Origin: Marthasterias glacialis
Lineage: Eukaryota > Echinodermata > Asteroidea > Forcipulatida > Asteriidae
NCBI GenBank assembly: GCA_911728455.2
Contig: OU452231.1
Span: 16,821,838-16,885,837 of the forward strand
DNA length: 64,000 bases
Direction: 5' to 3'
Below are positions 1 to 15,100 of the stretch, piece by piece. A program made the position numbers and the translations under genes. The notes under the pieces were generated by a model that saw only the letters and a program-made list of their open reading frames with translations, ran no database searches and was not told the DNA's origin. Each line of letters opens with the position of its first letter. The first letter of the stretch is position 1.

Positions 1-1930
1 CTTACCCCTTGTAGTTATAGAGTGAAGAACGACAAGGCTTACCCCTTGAGTTATAGAGTGGAGGACGACAAGGCTTACTACATGTAGTTATAGAGTGAAG
101 AACGACAAGGCTTACACCTGCTAGTTATAGAGTGAAGAACGACAAGGCTTACCCCTCGTAGTTATAGAGTGAACGACGACGAGGCTTACCCCTTGTAGAT
201 TTAGAGTGAAGAACGACAAGGCTTACCCCTTGTAGATATAGAGTGAAGAACGACAAGGCTTACCCCTTGAGTTATAGAGTGGAGGACGACAAGGCTTACC
301 TCTTTTAGTTATAGAGTGAAGAACGACAAGGCTTACCCCTTGTAGATATAGAGTGAAGGACGACAAGGCTTACCCCTTGTAGATATAGAGTGAAGAACGA
401 CAAGGCTTACCCCTTGTAGTTATAAAGTGAAGAACGACAAGGCTTACCCCTTGTAGATATAGAGTGAAAATCGACAAGGCTTACCCCTTCTAGTTATAGA
501 GTGAAGAACGACAAGACTTACCCGTTGTAGTTATAGAGTGAAGAACGACAAGGCTTACCCCTTGAGTTATAGAGTGAAGAATGACAAGGCTTACCCCTTG
601 TAGTTATAGAGTGAAGAACAACAAAGCTTACCCCTTGTAGTTAAAGAGTGAAGGACGACAAGGCTTACCCCTTGTTGATATAGAGTGAAGAACGACAAGA
701 CTTACCCCTTGTAGTTATAGAGTGAAGAACGACAAGGCTTACCGCTTGAGTTATAGAGTGGAGGACGACAAGGCTAACTACATGTAGTTATAGAGTGAAG
801 AACGACAAGGCTTACCCCTTCTATTTATAGAGTGAAGAACGACAAGGCTTACCCCTTGTAGATATAGAGTGAAGAACGACAAGGATTACCCCTTGTAGAT
901 ATAGACTGAAGAACGACAAGACTTACCCCTTGTAGTTATAGAGTGAAGAACGACAAGGCTTACCCCTTGAGTTATAGAGTGGAGGACGACAAGGCTTACC
1001 TCTTTTAGTTATAGAGTGAAGAACGACAAGGCTTACACCTTCTAGTTATAGAGTGAAGAACGACAAGGCTTACCCCTTGTAGTTATAGAGTGAAGGACGA
1101 CAAGGCTTACCCCTTGTTGATATAGAGTGAAGAACGACAAGGCTTACTACATGTAGTTATAGAGTGAAGAACGACAAGGCTTACCCCTTCTATTTATAGA
1201 TTGAAAAACGACAAGGCTTACCCCTTGTAGATATAGAGTGAAGGACGACAAGGCTTACCCCTTGTTGATATAGAGTGAAGAACGACAAGACTTACCCCTT
1301 GTAGTTATAGAGTGAAGAACGACAAGGCTTACCCCTTGAGTTATAGAGTGGAGGACGACAAGGCTTACTACATGTAGTTATGGATTGAAGAGCGACAAGG
1401 CTTACCCCTTCTATTTATAGAGTGAAGAACGACAAGGCTTACCCCTTGTAGATATAGAGTGAAGGACGACAAGACTTACCCCTTGTAGTTATAGAGTGAA
1501 GAACGACAAGGCTTACACCTTCTAGTTGAAGAGTGAAGAACGACAAGTGTTATTCCTTGTAGTTTAAAAAAGAGTGAACATTGACAAGGTTTGCCCATTG
1601 TAGTTATAGAGTAAAGAACGACAAGGCTTACCCCTTGTAGTCATAGAGTGAAAAACGACAAGGCTTACCCCTGGTAGTTATAGAGTGAAGAACGACAAGT
1701 CTTATATCTTGTAGTTATAGAGTGAAGAACGACAAGGCTTATCCCTTGTTATTATAGAGTGAAGAACGACAAGGCGTACCCCTTGTAGTTAAAGAATGAA
1801 GAACAGCAAGGCTTACCCCTTGTAGTTATAGAGTGAAGAACGACAAAGCTTACCCCTTGTAGTTATAGAATGAAGAGCCACAAGGCTTACCCCTTGTAGT
1901 TATAGAGTGAAGAACGACAAGGCTTACCCC

Positions 1931-4228
1931 TTGTTGTTATAAAGTGAAGAATGACAAGGCTTACCACTTGTACTTATAGAATGAAGAACAGCAAGGCTTA
2001 CCCCTTATAGTTATAGAGTGAAGAACGACAAGGCTTACCCGTAGTAGTTGAGTGAAAAACAACAAGTGTTACCCCTTTGTTTTTACTATAGAGTGAAGAA
2101 CGACAAGGCTTACCCCTTGTAGTCATAGAGTGAAGAACGACAAGGCTTACCCCTTGTTGTTATAGAATGAAGAACGACAAGTCTTACCCCCTTGTAGTTA
2201 TAGAGTGAAGAACGACGAGGCTTACCCCCTTGTAGTTATAGAGTGAAGGACGACAAGGCTCACCCCTTGTAGTTATAGAGTGAAGAACGACAAGGGGCTA
2301 TCCCTCGTAGTTATAGAGTGAAGAACGACAAGGCTTACCCCTTGTAGTGATAGAGTGAAGAACGACAAGGCTTATCCCTTGTAGTTATAGAGTGAAGAAC
2401 GACAAGTCTTACCCTCTTGTAGTTATAAAGTGAAGGACGATAAGGCTTACCCCTTGTAGTTATAGAATGAAGAGCGACAAGGTTTAACCCTTTGTAGTTA
2501 TAGAGTGAAGGACGTCAAGGCTTACCTCTTGTAGTTATAGAGTGAAGGACGACAAGGCTTACCCCTTGTAGTTATAGAGTGAAGAACGACAAGGCTTACC
2601 TCTTGTAGTTAAAGAATGAAGAACAGTAAGGCTTACCACTTGGAGTTATAGAGTGAAGAACGACAAGGCTTACCCCTTGTAGTTATAGAGTGAAGAACAA
2701 CAAGGCTTACCCTTGTAGTTGAGTGAAGAACTACAAGTGTTACCCCTTGTAGTTATAGAGTGAAGAACGACAAGGCTTACCCCCAGTAGTCATAGAGTGA
2801 AGAACGACCAGGCTTACTCCTTCTAGTTATAGAGTGAAGAATGACAAGGCTTACCTCTTGTAGTTATAGAGTGAAAAAGGACAAGGCTTACCCCTTGTAG
2901 TTATAGAGTGAAGGACGACAAGGCTTACCCCTTGTAGTTATAGAGTGAAGAACGACAAGGCTTACCCCTTGTAGTTATAGAGTGAAGAACGACAAGGCTT
3001 ACCCCTTGTAGTTAAAGAGTGAAGAACGACAAGGCTTACCCCTTGTAGTTATAGAGTGAAGGACGACAAGGCTTACCCCTTGTTGTTATAAAGTGAAGAA
3101 TGACAAGGCTTACCACTTGTACTTATAGAATGAAGAACAGCAAGGCTTACCCCTTATAGTTATAGAGTGAAGAACGACAAGGCTTACCCGTAGTAGTTGA
3201 GTGAAAAACAACAAGTGTTACCCCTTTGTTTTTACTATAGAGTGAAGAACGACAAGGCTTACCCCTTGTAGTCATAGAGTGAAGAACGACAAGGCTTACC
3301 CCTTGTTGTTATAGAATGAAGAACGACAAGTCTTACCCCCTTGTAGTTATAGAGTGAAGAACGACGAGGCTTACCCCCTTGTAGTTATAGAGTGAAGGAC
3401 GACAAGGCTCACCCCTTGTAGTTATAGAGTGAAGAACGACAAGGGGCTATCCCTCGTAGTTATAGAGTGAAGAACGACAAGGCTTACCCCTTGTAGTGAT
3501 AGAGTGAAGAACGACAAGGCTTATCCCTTGTAGTTATAGAGTGAAGAACGACAAGTCTTACCCTCTTGTAGTTATAAAGTGAAGGACGATAAGGCTTACC
3601 CCTTGTAGTTATAGAATGAAGAGCGACAAGGTTTAACCCTTTGTAGTTATAGAGTGAAGGACGTCAAGGCTTACCTCTTGTAGTTATAGAGTGAAGGACG
3701 ACAAGGCTTACCCCTTGTAGTTATAGAGTGAAGAACGACAAGGCTTACCTCTTGTAGTTAAAGAATGAAGAACAGTAAGGCTTACCACTTGGAGTTATAG
3801 AGTGAAGAACGACAAGGCTTACCCCTTGTAGTTATAGAGTGAAGAACAACAAGGCTTACCCTTGTAGTTGAGTGAAGAACTACAAGTGTTACCCCTTGTA
3901 GTTATAGAGTGAAGAACGACAAGGCTTACCCCCAGTAGTCATAGAGTGAAGAACGACCAGGCTTACTCCTTCTAGTTATAGAGTGAAGAATGACAAGGCT
4001 TACCTCTTGTAGTTATAGAGTGAAAAAGGACAAGGCTTACCCCTTGTAGTTATAGAGTGAAGGACGACAAGGCTTACCCCTTGTAGTTATAGAGTGAAGA
4101 ACGACAAGGCTTACCCCTTGTAGTTATAGAGTGAAGAACGACAAGGCTTACCCCTTGTAGTTAAAGAGTGAAGAACGACAAGGCTTACCCCTTGTAGTTA
4201 TAGAGTGAAGGACGACAAGGCTTACCCC
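1931..4228. repeat. Higher-order duplication in the satellite (offset 1149 bp)
   Basis: The block starting ttgttgttataaagtg at 1931 recurs at 3080, with the same order of rare monomer variants (gtacttatagaatg, a gtttttactatag insertion, an aaggggctatccctcg variant, ggagttatag). This is a direct duplication of about 31 monomers with near identity, so the array grows by multi-monomer units and not only monomer by monomer. Confidence 0.85.
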
Positions 4229-6127
4229 TTGTAGATATAAAGTGAAGGACGACAAGGCTTACCCCTTGTAGATATAGAGTCAAGAACGACAAGACTTACC
4301 CCTTGTAGTTATAGAGCGAAGGACGACAAGGCTTACCCCTTGAGTTATAGAGTGGAGGACGACAAGGCTTACTACATGTAGTTATAGAGTGAAGAACGAC
4401 AAGGCTTACCCCTTCTATTTATAGATTGAAAAACGACAAGGCTTACCCCTTGTAGATATAGAGTGAAGGACGACAAGGCTTACCCCTTGTTGATATAGAG
4501 TGAAGAACGACAAGACTTACCCCTTGTAGTTATAGAGTGAAGAACGACAAGGCTTACCCCTTGAGTTATAGAGTGGAGGACGACAAGGCTTACTACATGT
4601 AGTTATGGATTGAAGAGCGACAAGGCTTACCCCTTCTATTTATAGAGTGAAGAACGACAAGGCTTACCCCTTGTAGATATAGAGTGAAGGACGACAAGAC
4701 TTACCCCTTGTAGTTATAGAGTGAAGAACGACAAGGCTTACACCTTCTAGTTGAAGAGTGAAGAACGACAAGTGTTATTCCTTGTAGTTTAAAAAAGAGT
4801 GAACATTGACAAGGTTTGCCCATTGTAGTTATAGAGTAAAGAACGACAAGGCTTACCCCTTGTAGTCATAGAGTGAAAAACGACAAGGCTTACCCCTTGT
4901 GGTTATAGAGTGAAGAACGACAAGGCTTATCTCTTGTAGTTATAGAGTGAAGAACGACAAGGCTTATCCCTTGTTATTATAGAGTGAAGAACGACAAGGC
5001 TTACCCCTTGTAGTTATAGAGTGAAGAACGACAAAGCTTACCCCTTGTAGTTATAGAATGAAGAACGACAAGGCTTACCCCTTGTAGTTATAGAGTGAAG
5101 AACAACAAGGCTTACCCTTGTAGTTGAGTGAAGAACGACAAGTGTTACCCCTTGTAGTTATAGAGTGAAGAACGACAAGGCTTACCCCCAGTAGTCATAG
5201 AGTGAAGAACGACCAGGCTTACCCCTTCTAGTTATAGAGTGTAGAATGACAAGGCTTACCTCTTGTAGTTATAGAGTGAAAAAGGACAAGGTTACCCCTT
5301 GTAGTTATAGAGTGAAGGACGACAAGGCTTACCCCTTGTAGTTATAGAGTGAAGAACGACAAGGCTTACCCCTTGTAGTTATAGAGTGAAGAACGACAAG
5401 GCTTACCCGTTGTAGTTAAAGAGTGAAGAACGACAAGGCTTACCCCTTGTAGTTATAGAGTGAAGGACGACAAGGCTTACCCCTTGTAGATATAGAGTGA
5501 AGGACGACAAGGCTTACCCCTTGTAGATATAGAATCAAGAACGACAAGACTTACCCCTTGTAGTTATAGAGCGAAGAACGACAAGGCTTACCCCTTGAGT
5601 TATAGAGTGGAGGACGACAAGGCTTACTACATGTAGTTATAGAGTGAAGAACGACAAGGCTTACCCCTTCTATTTATAGATTGAAAAACGACAAGGCTTA
5701 CCCCTTGTAGATATAGAGTGAAGGACGACAAGGCTTACCCCTTGTTGATATAGAGTGAAGAACGACAAGACTTACCCCTTGCAGTTATAGAGTGAAGAAC
5801 GACAAGGCTTACCCCTTGAGTTATAGAGTGGAGGACGACAAGGCTTACTACCTGTAGTTATAGATTGAAGAGCGACAAGGCTTACCCCTTCTATTTATAG
5901 AGTGAAGAACGACAAGGCTTACCCCTTGTAGTTAAAGAGTGAATAACGACAAGGCTTACCCCTTGTAGATATAGAGTGAAGAACGACAAGACTTACCCCT
6001 TGTAGTTATAGAGTGAAGAACGACAAGGCTTACCCCTTGAGTTATAGAATGGAGGACGACAAGGCTTACCTCTTTTAGTTATAGAGTGAAGAACGACAAG
6101 GCTTACTACATGTAGATATAGAGTGAA

Positions 6128-9100
6128 GAATGACAAGGCTTACCCCTTGTAGTTATAGAGTGAAGAACGACATGGCTTACCTCTTGTAGTTATAGAGTGG
6201 AGGATGACAAGGCTTACCCTTTGTAGTTATAGAGTGAAGAACGACAAGGCTTACTACATGTAGTTATAGAGTGAAGAGCGACAAGGCTTACCCCTTGTAT
6301 ATATAGAGTGAAGGACGACAAGGCTTACCCCTTGTAGATATAGAGTGAAGAACGACAAGGCTTACCCCTTGTAGTTATAGAGTGAAGAACGACAAAGCTT
6401 ACCCCTTGTAGTTATAGAGTGAAGAACGACAAGGCTTACCCCTTGTAGATATAGAGTGAAGAACGACAAGGCTTACTTGTAGTTATAGAGTGATAAACGA
6501 CAAGGCTTACCTCTTGTAGTTATAGAGTGAAGGACGACAAGGCTTACCCCTCGTAGATATAGAGTGAAGGACGACAAGGCTTATCCCTTGTAGTTATAGA
6601 GTGAAGAACAACAAGGCATACCCCTTGTAGTTATAGAGTGAAGAACGACAAGGCTTACCCCTTGTAGTTATAGAGTGAAGAACGACAAGGCTTACCCCTT
6701 GTAGTTATAGAGTGAAGAACGACAAGGCTTACCCCTTGTAGTTAAAGAGTGAATAACGACAAGGCTTACTTGTAGTTATAGAGTGAAGAACGACAAGGCT
6801 TACCCCTTCTATTTATAGAGTGAAGGACGACAAGGCTTACCCCTTTTAGATATAGAGTGAATAACGACAAGGCTTACTTGTAGTTATAGAGTGAAGAACG
6901 ACAAGACTTACCCCTTGTAGTTATAGAGTGAAGAACAACAAGGCTTACCCCTTGATTTATAGAGTGGAGGACGACAAGACTTACTACATGTAGTTATAGA
7001 GTGAAGAACGACAAGGCTTACACCTTCTAGTTATAGAGTGAAGAACGACAAGGCTTACCTCTTGTAGTTATAGAGTGATGAACGACAAGGCTTACCCCTT
7101 GTAGTTATAGAGTGAAGGACGACAAGGCTTACACCTTCTAGTTATAGAGTGAAAAACGACAAGGCTTACCTCTTGTAGTTATAGAGTGATGAACGACAAG
7201 GCTTACCCCTTGTTGTTATAGAGTGAAGGAGGACAAGGCTTACCCCTTGTAGATATATAGTGAAGAACGACAAGACTTACCACTTGTAGTTATAGAGTGA
7301 AGAACGACAAGGCTTACCCCTTGAGTTATAGAGTGGAGGACGACAAGGCTTACTACATGTAGTTATAGAGTGATGAACGACAAGGCTTACCCCTTGTAGT
7401 TATAGAGTGAAGGACGACAAGGCTTACACCTTCTAGTTATAGAGTGAAAAACGACAAGGCTTACCTCTTGTAGTTATAGAGTGATGAACGACAAGGCTTA
7501 CCCCTTGTTGATATAGAGTGAAGAACGACAAGACTTACCCCTTGCAGTTATAGAGTGAAGAACGACAAGGCTTACCCCTTGAGTTATAGAGTGGAGGACG
7601 ACAAGGCTTACTACCTGTAGTTATAGATTGAAGAGCGACAAGGCTTACCCCTTCTATTTATAGAGTGAAGAACGACAAGGCTTACCCCTTGTAGTTAAAG
7701 AGTGAATAACGACAAGGCTTACCCCTTGTAGATATAGAGTGAAGAACGACAAGACTTACACCTTCTAGTTATAGAGTGAAGAATGACAAGGCTTACCCCT
7801 TGTAGTTATAGAGTGAAGAACGACATGGCTTACCTCTTGTAGTTATAGAGTGGAGGATGACAAGGCTTACCCTTTGTAGTTATAGAGTGAAGAACGACAA
7901 GGCTTACTACATGTAGTTATAGAGTGAAGAGCGACAAGGCTTACCCCTTGTATATATAGAGTGAAGGACGACAAGGCTTACCCCTTGTAGATATAGAGTG
8001 AAGAACGACAAGGCTTACCCCTTGTAGTTATAGAGTGAAGAACGACAAAGCTTACCCCTTGTAGTTATAGAGTGAAGAACGACAAGGCTTACCCCTTGTA
8101 GATATAGAGTGAAGAACGACAAGGCTTACTTGTAGTTATAGAGTGATAAACGACAAGGCTTACCTCTTGTAGTTATAGAGTGAAGGACGACAAGGCTTAC
8201 TCCTCGTAGATATAGAGTGAAGGACGACAAGGCTTATCCCTTGTAGTTATAGAGTGAAGAACAACAAGGCATACCCCTTGTAGTTATAGAGTGAAGAACG
8301 ACAAGGCTTACCCCTTGTAGTTATAGAGTGAAGAACGACAAGGCTTACCCCTTGTAGTTATAGAGTGAAGAACGACAAGGCTTACCCCTTGTAGTTAAAG
8401 AGTGAATAACGACAAGGCTTACTTGTAGTTATAGAGTGAAGAACGACAAGGCTTACCCCTTCTATTTATAGAGTGAAGGACGACAAGGCTTACCCCTTTT
8501 AGATATAGAGTGAATAACGACAAGGCTTACTTGTAGTTATAGAGTGAAGAACGACAAGACTTACCCCTTGTAGTTATAGAGTGAAGAACAACAAGGCTTA
8601 CCCCTTGATTTATAGAGTGGAGGACGACAAGACTTACTACATGTAGTTATAGAGTGAAGAACGACAAGGCTTACACCTTCTAGTTATAGAGTGAAGAACG
8701 ACAAGGCTTACCTCTTGTAGTTATAGAGTGATGAACGACAAGGCTTACCCCTTGTAGTTATAGAGTGAAGGACGACAAGGCTTACACCTTCTAGTTATAG
8801 AGTGAAAAACGACAAGGCTTACCTCTTGTAGTTATAGAGTGATGAACGACAAGGCTTACCCCTTGTTGTTATAGAGTGAAGGAGGACAAGGCTTACCCCT
8901 TGTAGATATATAGTGAAGAACGACAAGACTTACCACTTGTAGTTATAGAGTGAAGAACGACAAGGCTTACCCCTTGAGTTATAGAGTGGAGGACGACAAG
9001 GCTTACTACATGTAGTTATAGAGTGATGAACGACAAGGCTTACCCCTTGTAGTTATAGAGTGAAGGACGACAAGGCTTACACCTTCTAGTTATAGAGTGA

Positions 9101-9150
9101 AAAACGACAAGGCTTACCTCTTGTAGTTATAGAGTGATGAACGACAAGGC
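6128..9150. repeat. Higher-order duplication in the satellite (offset 1653 bp)
   Basis: The variant string beginning gaatgacaagg at 6128 recurs at 7781. It is followed in both copies by the same succession: the catggc variant, gaggatgac, ttgtatatatag, short ttacttgtag monomers, and gagtgatgaac. The copies stay collinear for about 1.37 kb and then diverge. A shorter echo of seven monomers (offset 259 bp) lies at 10271 and 10530. Confidence 0.8.
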
Positions 9151-12100
9151 TTACCCCTTGTTGTTATAGAGTGAAGGACGACAAGGCTTACCCCTTGTAG
9201 ATATAGAGTGAAAATCGACAAGGCTTACCCCTTCTAGTTATAGAGTGAAGAACGACAAGGCTTACCCCTTGTAGATATAGAGTGAAGAACGACAAAGCTT
9301 ACCCCTTGTAGTTATAGAGTGAAGAACGATAAAGCTTACCCCTTGTAGTTATAGAGTGAAGAACGACAAGGCTTACCCCTTGTAGTTAAAGAGTGAAGAT
9401 TGACAAGGCTTACTTGTAGTTATAGAGTGAAGACAACAAGGCTTACCCCTTGTAGTTATAGAGTGAAGGACGACAAGGCTTACCCCTTGTAGATATAGAG
9501 TGAAGGACGACAAGGCTTACCCCGTGTAGATATAGAGTCAAGAACGAGAAGACTTACCCCTTGTAGTTATAGAGCGAAGAACGACAAGGCTTACCCCTTG
9601 AGTTATAGAGTGGAGGACGACAAGGCTTACTACATGTAGTTATAGAGTGAAGAACGACAAGGCTTACCCCTTCTATTTATAGAGTGAAGAACGACAAGGC
9701 TTACCCCTTGTAGATATAGAGTGAAGGACGACAAGGCTTACCCCTTGTTGATATAGAGTGAAGAACGACAAGACTTACCCCTTGTAGTTATAGAGTGAAG
9801 AACGACAAGGCTTACCCCTTGAGTTATAGAGTGGAGGACGACAAGGCTTACTACATGTAGTTATAGATTGAAGAGCGACAAGGCTTACCCCTTCTATTTA
9901 TAGAGTGAAGAACGACAAGGCTTACCCCTTGTAGATATAGAGTGAAGGACGACAAGGCTTACCCCTTGTAGATATAGAGTGAAGAACGACAAGACTTACC
10001 CCTTGTAGTTATAGAGTGAAGAACGACAAGGCTTACCCCTTGAGTTATAGAATGGAGGACGACAAGGCTTACCTCTTTTAGTTATAGAGTGAAGAACGAC
10101 AAGGCTTACTACATGTAGATATAGAGTGAAGAATGACAAGGCTTACCCCTTGTAGTTATAGAGTGAAGAACGACAAGGCTTACCCCTTGTTGATATAGAG
10201 TGAAGAACGACAAGGCTTACTTGTAGTTATAGAGTGAAGAACGACAAGGCTTACCCCTTGTAGTCATAGAGTGAAAATCAACAAGGCTTACGCCGTGTAG
10301 TTATAGAGTGAAGAACGACATGGCTTACCTCTTGTAGTTATAGAGTGGAGGATGACAAGGCTTACCCTTTGTAGTTATAGAGTGAAGAACGACAAGGCTT
10401 ACTACATGTAGTTATAGAGTGAAGAGCGACAAGGCTTACCCCTTGTATATATAGAGTGAAGGACGACAAGGCTTACCCCTTGTAGATATAGAGTGAAGAA
10501 CGACAAGGCTTACCCCTTGTAGTTATAGAGTGAAAATCAACAAGGCTTACGCCGTGTAGTTATAGAGTGAAGAACGACATGGCTTACCTCTTGTAGTTAT
10601 AGAGTGGAGGATGACAAGGCTTACCCTTTGTAGTTATAGAGTGAAGAACGACAAGGCTTACTACATGTAGTTATAGAGTGAAGAGCGACAAGGCTTACCC
10701 CTTGTATATATAGAGTGAAGGACGACAAGGCTTACCCCTTGTAGATATAGAGTGAAGAACGACAAGGCTTACCCCTTGTAGTTATAGAGTGAAGAACGAC
10801 AAGGCTTACCCCTTGAGTTATAGAGTGGAGGACGACAAGGCTTACCTCTTTTAGTTATAGAGTGAAGAACGACAAGGCTTACACCTTCTAGTTATAGAGT
10901 GAAGAACGACAAGGCTTACCCCTTGTAGTTATAGAGTGAAGAACAACAAGGCTTACTACATGTAGTTATAGAGTGAAGAACAACAAGGCTTACACCTGCT
11001 AGTTATAGAGTGAAGAACGACAAGGCTTACCCCTTGTAGTTATATAGTGAAGAACGACAAGGCTTACCCCTTGTAGATATAGAGTGAAGAACGACAAGGC
11101 TTACCCCTTGTAGTTATAGAGTGAAGAACAACAAGGCATACCCCTTGTAGTTATAGAGTGAAGAACGACAAGGCTTACCCCTTGTAGTTATAGAGTGAAG
11201 AACGACAAGGCTTACCCCTTGTAGTTATAGAGTGAAGAACGACAAGGCTTACCCCTTGTAGTTAAAGAGTGAATAACGACAAGGCTTACTTGTAGTTATA
11301 GAGTGAAGAACGACAAGGCTTACCCCTTCTATTTATAGAGTGAAGGACGACAAGGCTTACCCCTTTTAGATATAGAGTGAATAACGACAAGGCTTACTTG
11401 TAGTTATAGAGTGAAGAACGACAAGACTTACCCCTTGTAGTTATAGAGTGAAGAACAACAAGGCTTACCCCTTGATTTATAGAGTTGAGGACGACAAGAC
11501 TTACTACATGTAGTTATAGAGTGAAGAACGACAAGGCTTACACCTTCTAGTTATAGAGTGAAGAACGACAAGGCTTACCCCTTGCAGTTATAGAGTGAAG
11601 GACGACAAGGCTTACCCCTTGTAGATATAGAGTGAAGAACGACGAGGCTTACCCCTTGAGTTATAGAGTGGAGGACGACAAGGCTTACTACATGTAGTTA
11701 TAGAGTGAAGAACGACAAGGCTTACCCGTTCTATTTATAGAGTGAAGAACAACAAGGCTTACCCTTTGTAGATATAGAGTGAAGGACGACAAGGCTTACA
11801 CCTTCTAGTTATAGATTGAAAAACGACAAGGCTTACCCCTTGTAGTTATAGAGTGAAGGACGACAAAGCTTACCTCTTGTAGATATAGAGTGAAGAACGA
11901 CAAGGCTTACCCCTTGTAGTTATAGAGTGAAGAACGACAAGGCTTACCCCTTTTAGTTATAGAGTGAAGAACGACAAGGCTTACCCCTTGTAGTTATAGA
12001 GTGAAGAACGACAAGGGGCTATCCCTCGTAGTTATAGAGTGAAGAACGACAAGGCTTACCCCTTGTAGTCATAGAGTGAAGAACGACAAGGCTTATCCCT

Positions 12101-15100
12101 TGTAGTTATAGAGTGAAGAACGACAAGTCTTACCCTCTTGTAGTTATAAAGTGAAAGACGATAAGGCTTACCCCTTGTAGTTATAGAATGAAGAACGACA
12201 AGGTTTAACCCTTTGTAGTTATAGAGTGAAGGACGTCAAGGCTTACCTCTTGTAGTTATAGAGTGAAGGACGACAAGGCTTACCCCTTGTAGTTATAGAG
12301 TGAAGAACGACAAGGCTTACCTCTTGTAGTTAAAGAATGAAGAACAGTAAGGCTTACCACTTGTAGTTATAGAGTGAAGAACGACAAGGCTTACCCCTTG
12401 TAGTTATAGAGTGAAGAACAACAAGGCTTACCCTTGTAGTTGAGTGAAGAACGACAAGTGTTACCCCTTGTAGTTATAGAGTGAAGAACGACAAGGCTTA
12501 CCCCCAGTAGTCATAGAGTGAAGAACGACCAGGCTTACCCCTTCTAGTTATAGAGTGAAGAATGACAAGGCTTACCTCTTGTAGTTATAGAGTGAAAAAG
12601 GACAAGGTTACCCCTTGTAGTTATAGAGTGAAGGACGACAAGGCTTACCCCTTGTAGTTATAGAGTGAAGAATGACAAGGCTTACCCCTTCTAGCTATAG
12701 CGTGAAGAACGACAAGGCTTACCCCTTGTAGTTATAGAGTGAATAACGACAAGGCCTACCCCTTGTAGTTATAGAGTGAAAAACGACAAGGCTTACCTCT
12801 TGTAGTTATAGAGTGAAGAACGACAAGGCTTACCCCTTCTAGTTATAGAGTGAAGAACGACAAGGCTTCCTACATGTAGATATAGAGTGAAGAACGACAT
12901 GGCTTACACCTTCTAGTGATAGAGTGAAGACTGACAAGGCTTACCCCCTTGTAGTTACAGAGTGAAGAACGACAAGGCTTACTACATGTAGTTATAGAGT
13001 GAAGAACGACAAGGCTTACCCCTTGTAGTTATAGAGTGAATAACGACATGGCTTACACCTTCTAGTTGAAGAGTGAAGAACGACAAGTGTTATCCCTTGT
13101 AGTTTAATAAAGAGTGAACAACGACAAGGTTTGCCCATTGTAGTTATAGAGTAAAGAACGAAAAGTCTTACCCCTTGTAGTCATAGAGTGAAAAACGACA
13201 AGGCTTACCCCTTGTAGTTATAGAGTGAAGAAGGACAAGGCTTATCCCTTCTAGTTATAGCGTGAAGAACGACAAGGCTTACCCCTTGTAGTTATAGAGT
13301 GAAGAACGACAAGGCTTACCCCTTGTAGTTATAGAGTGAATAACGACATGGCTTACCTCTTGTAGTTATAGTGTGAAGAACGACAAGGCTTACCGCTTGT
13401 AGTGATAGAGTGAAGAACGACAAGGCTTACCCCTTGTAGTTATAGAGTGAAGAAGGACAAGGCTAACCCCTTGTAGTTATAGAGTGTAGAACAACAAGGC
13501 TTACCCCTTGTAGTTATAGAGTGAAGAACGACAAGGCTTACCCCTTGTAGTTAAAGAATGAAGAACAGCAAGGCTTACCCCTTGTAGTTATAGAGTGAAA
13601 GACGACAAGGCTTACTACATGTAGTTATAGAGTGAAGAACGACAAGGCTTACCACTTGTATTTATAGAATGAAGAACAGCAAGGCTTACCCCTTATAGTT
13701 ATAGAGTGAAAAACGACAAGGCTTACCCCTAGTAGTTGAGTGAAACACAACAAGTGTTACCCCTTTGTTTTTACTATAGAGTGAAGAACGACAAGGCTTA
13801 CCCCTTGTAGTCATAGAGTGAAGAACGACAAGTCTTACCCCCTTGTAGTTATAGAGTGAAGAACGACAAGGCTTACCCCTTGTAGTTATAGAGTGGAGAA
13901 TGACAATGGGCTATCCCTCGTAGTTATAGAGTGAAGAACGACAAGGCTTACCCCTTGTAGTCATAGAGTGAAGAACGACAAGGCTTACCCCTTATAGTTA
14001 TAGAGTGAAGAACGACAAAGCTTACCCCTAGTAGTTGAGTGAAATACAACAAGTGTTACCCCTTTGTTTTTACTATAGAGTGAAGAACGACAAGGCTTAC
14101 CCCTTGTAGTCATAGAGTGAAGAACGACAAGGCTTATCCCTTGTAGTTATAGAATGAAGAATGACAAGTCTTACCCCCTTGTAGTTATAGAGTGAAGAAT
14201 GCAAGGCTTACCCCTTGTAGTTATAGAGTGAAGAATGACAAGGGGCTATCCCTCGTAGTTATAGAGTGAAGAACGACAAGGCTTACCCCTTGTAGTCATA
14301 GAGTGAAGAACGACAATGTTTATCCCTTGTAGTTATAGAGTGAAGAACGACAAGGCTTACCTCTTGTAGTTATAAAGTGAAGAACGACAACGCTTACCCC
14401 TTGTAGTTATAGAGTGAAGAACGACAAGGCTTACCCCTTGTAGTTAGAGAATGAAGAACTAAAAGGCTTACCTCTTGTAGTTATTGAGTGAAGAACGACA
14501 CGGCTTACACATTCTAGTTATAGAGTAAAGAACAACAAGGCTTACCCCTTGTAGTTATAGAATGAAGAACGACAAGACTTCCTACATGTAGTTATAGAGT
14601 GAAGAACGACAAGGCTTACCTCTTGTAGTTATAGAGTGAAGAACGACAAGGCTTACCCCTTCTAATTATGGAGTGAAGAACGACAAGGCTTACCCCTTGT
14701 AGTTATAGAATGAAAAACGACAAGGCTTACCCCTTGTAGTTATAGAGTGAAAGACGACAAGGCTTACTACATGTAGTTATAGAGTGAAGAACGACAAGGC
14801 TTACCCCTTGTTGTTATAAAGTAAAGAATGACAAGGCTTACCACTTGTAGTTATAGAATGAAGAACAGCAAGGCTTACCCCTTATAGTTATAGAGTGAAG
14901 AACGACAAGGCTTCCTACATGTAGTTATAAAGTGAAAAACGACATGGCTTACACCTTCTAGTTATAGAGTAAAGAACGACAAGGCTTCCTACTTGTAGGT
15001 ATAGAATGAAGAACGACAAGGCTTATCCCTTGTAGTTATAGAGTAAAGAACGACAAGGCTTCCTACTTGTAGTTATAGAGTGAAGAACGACAAGGCTTAC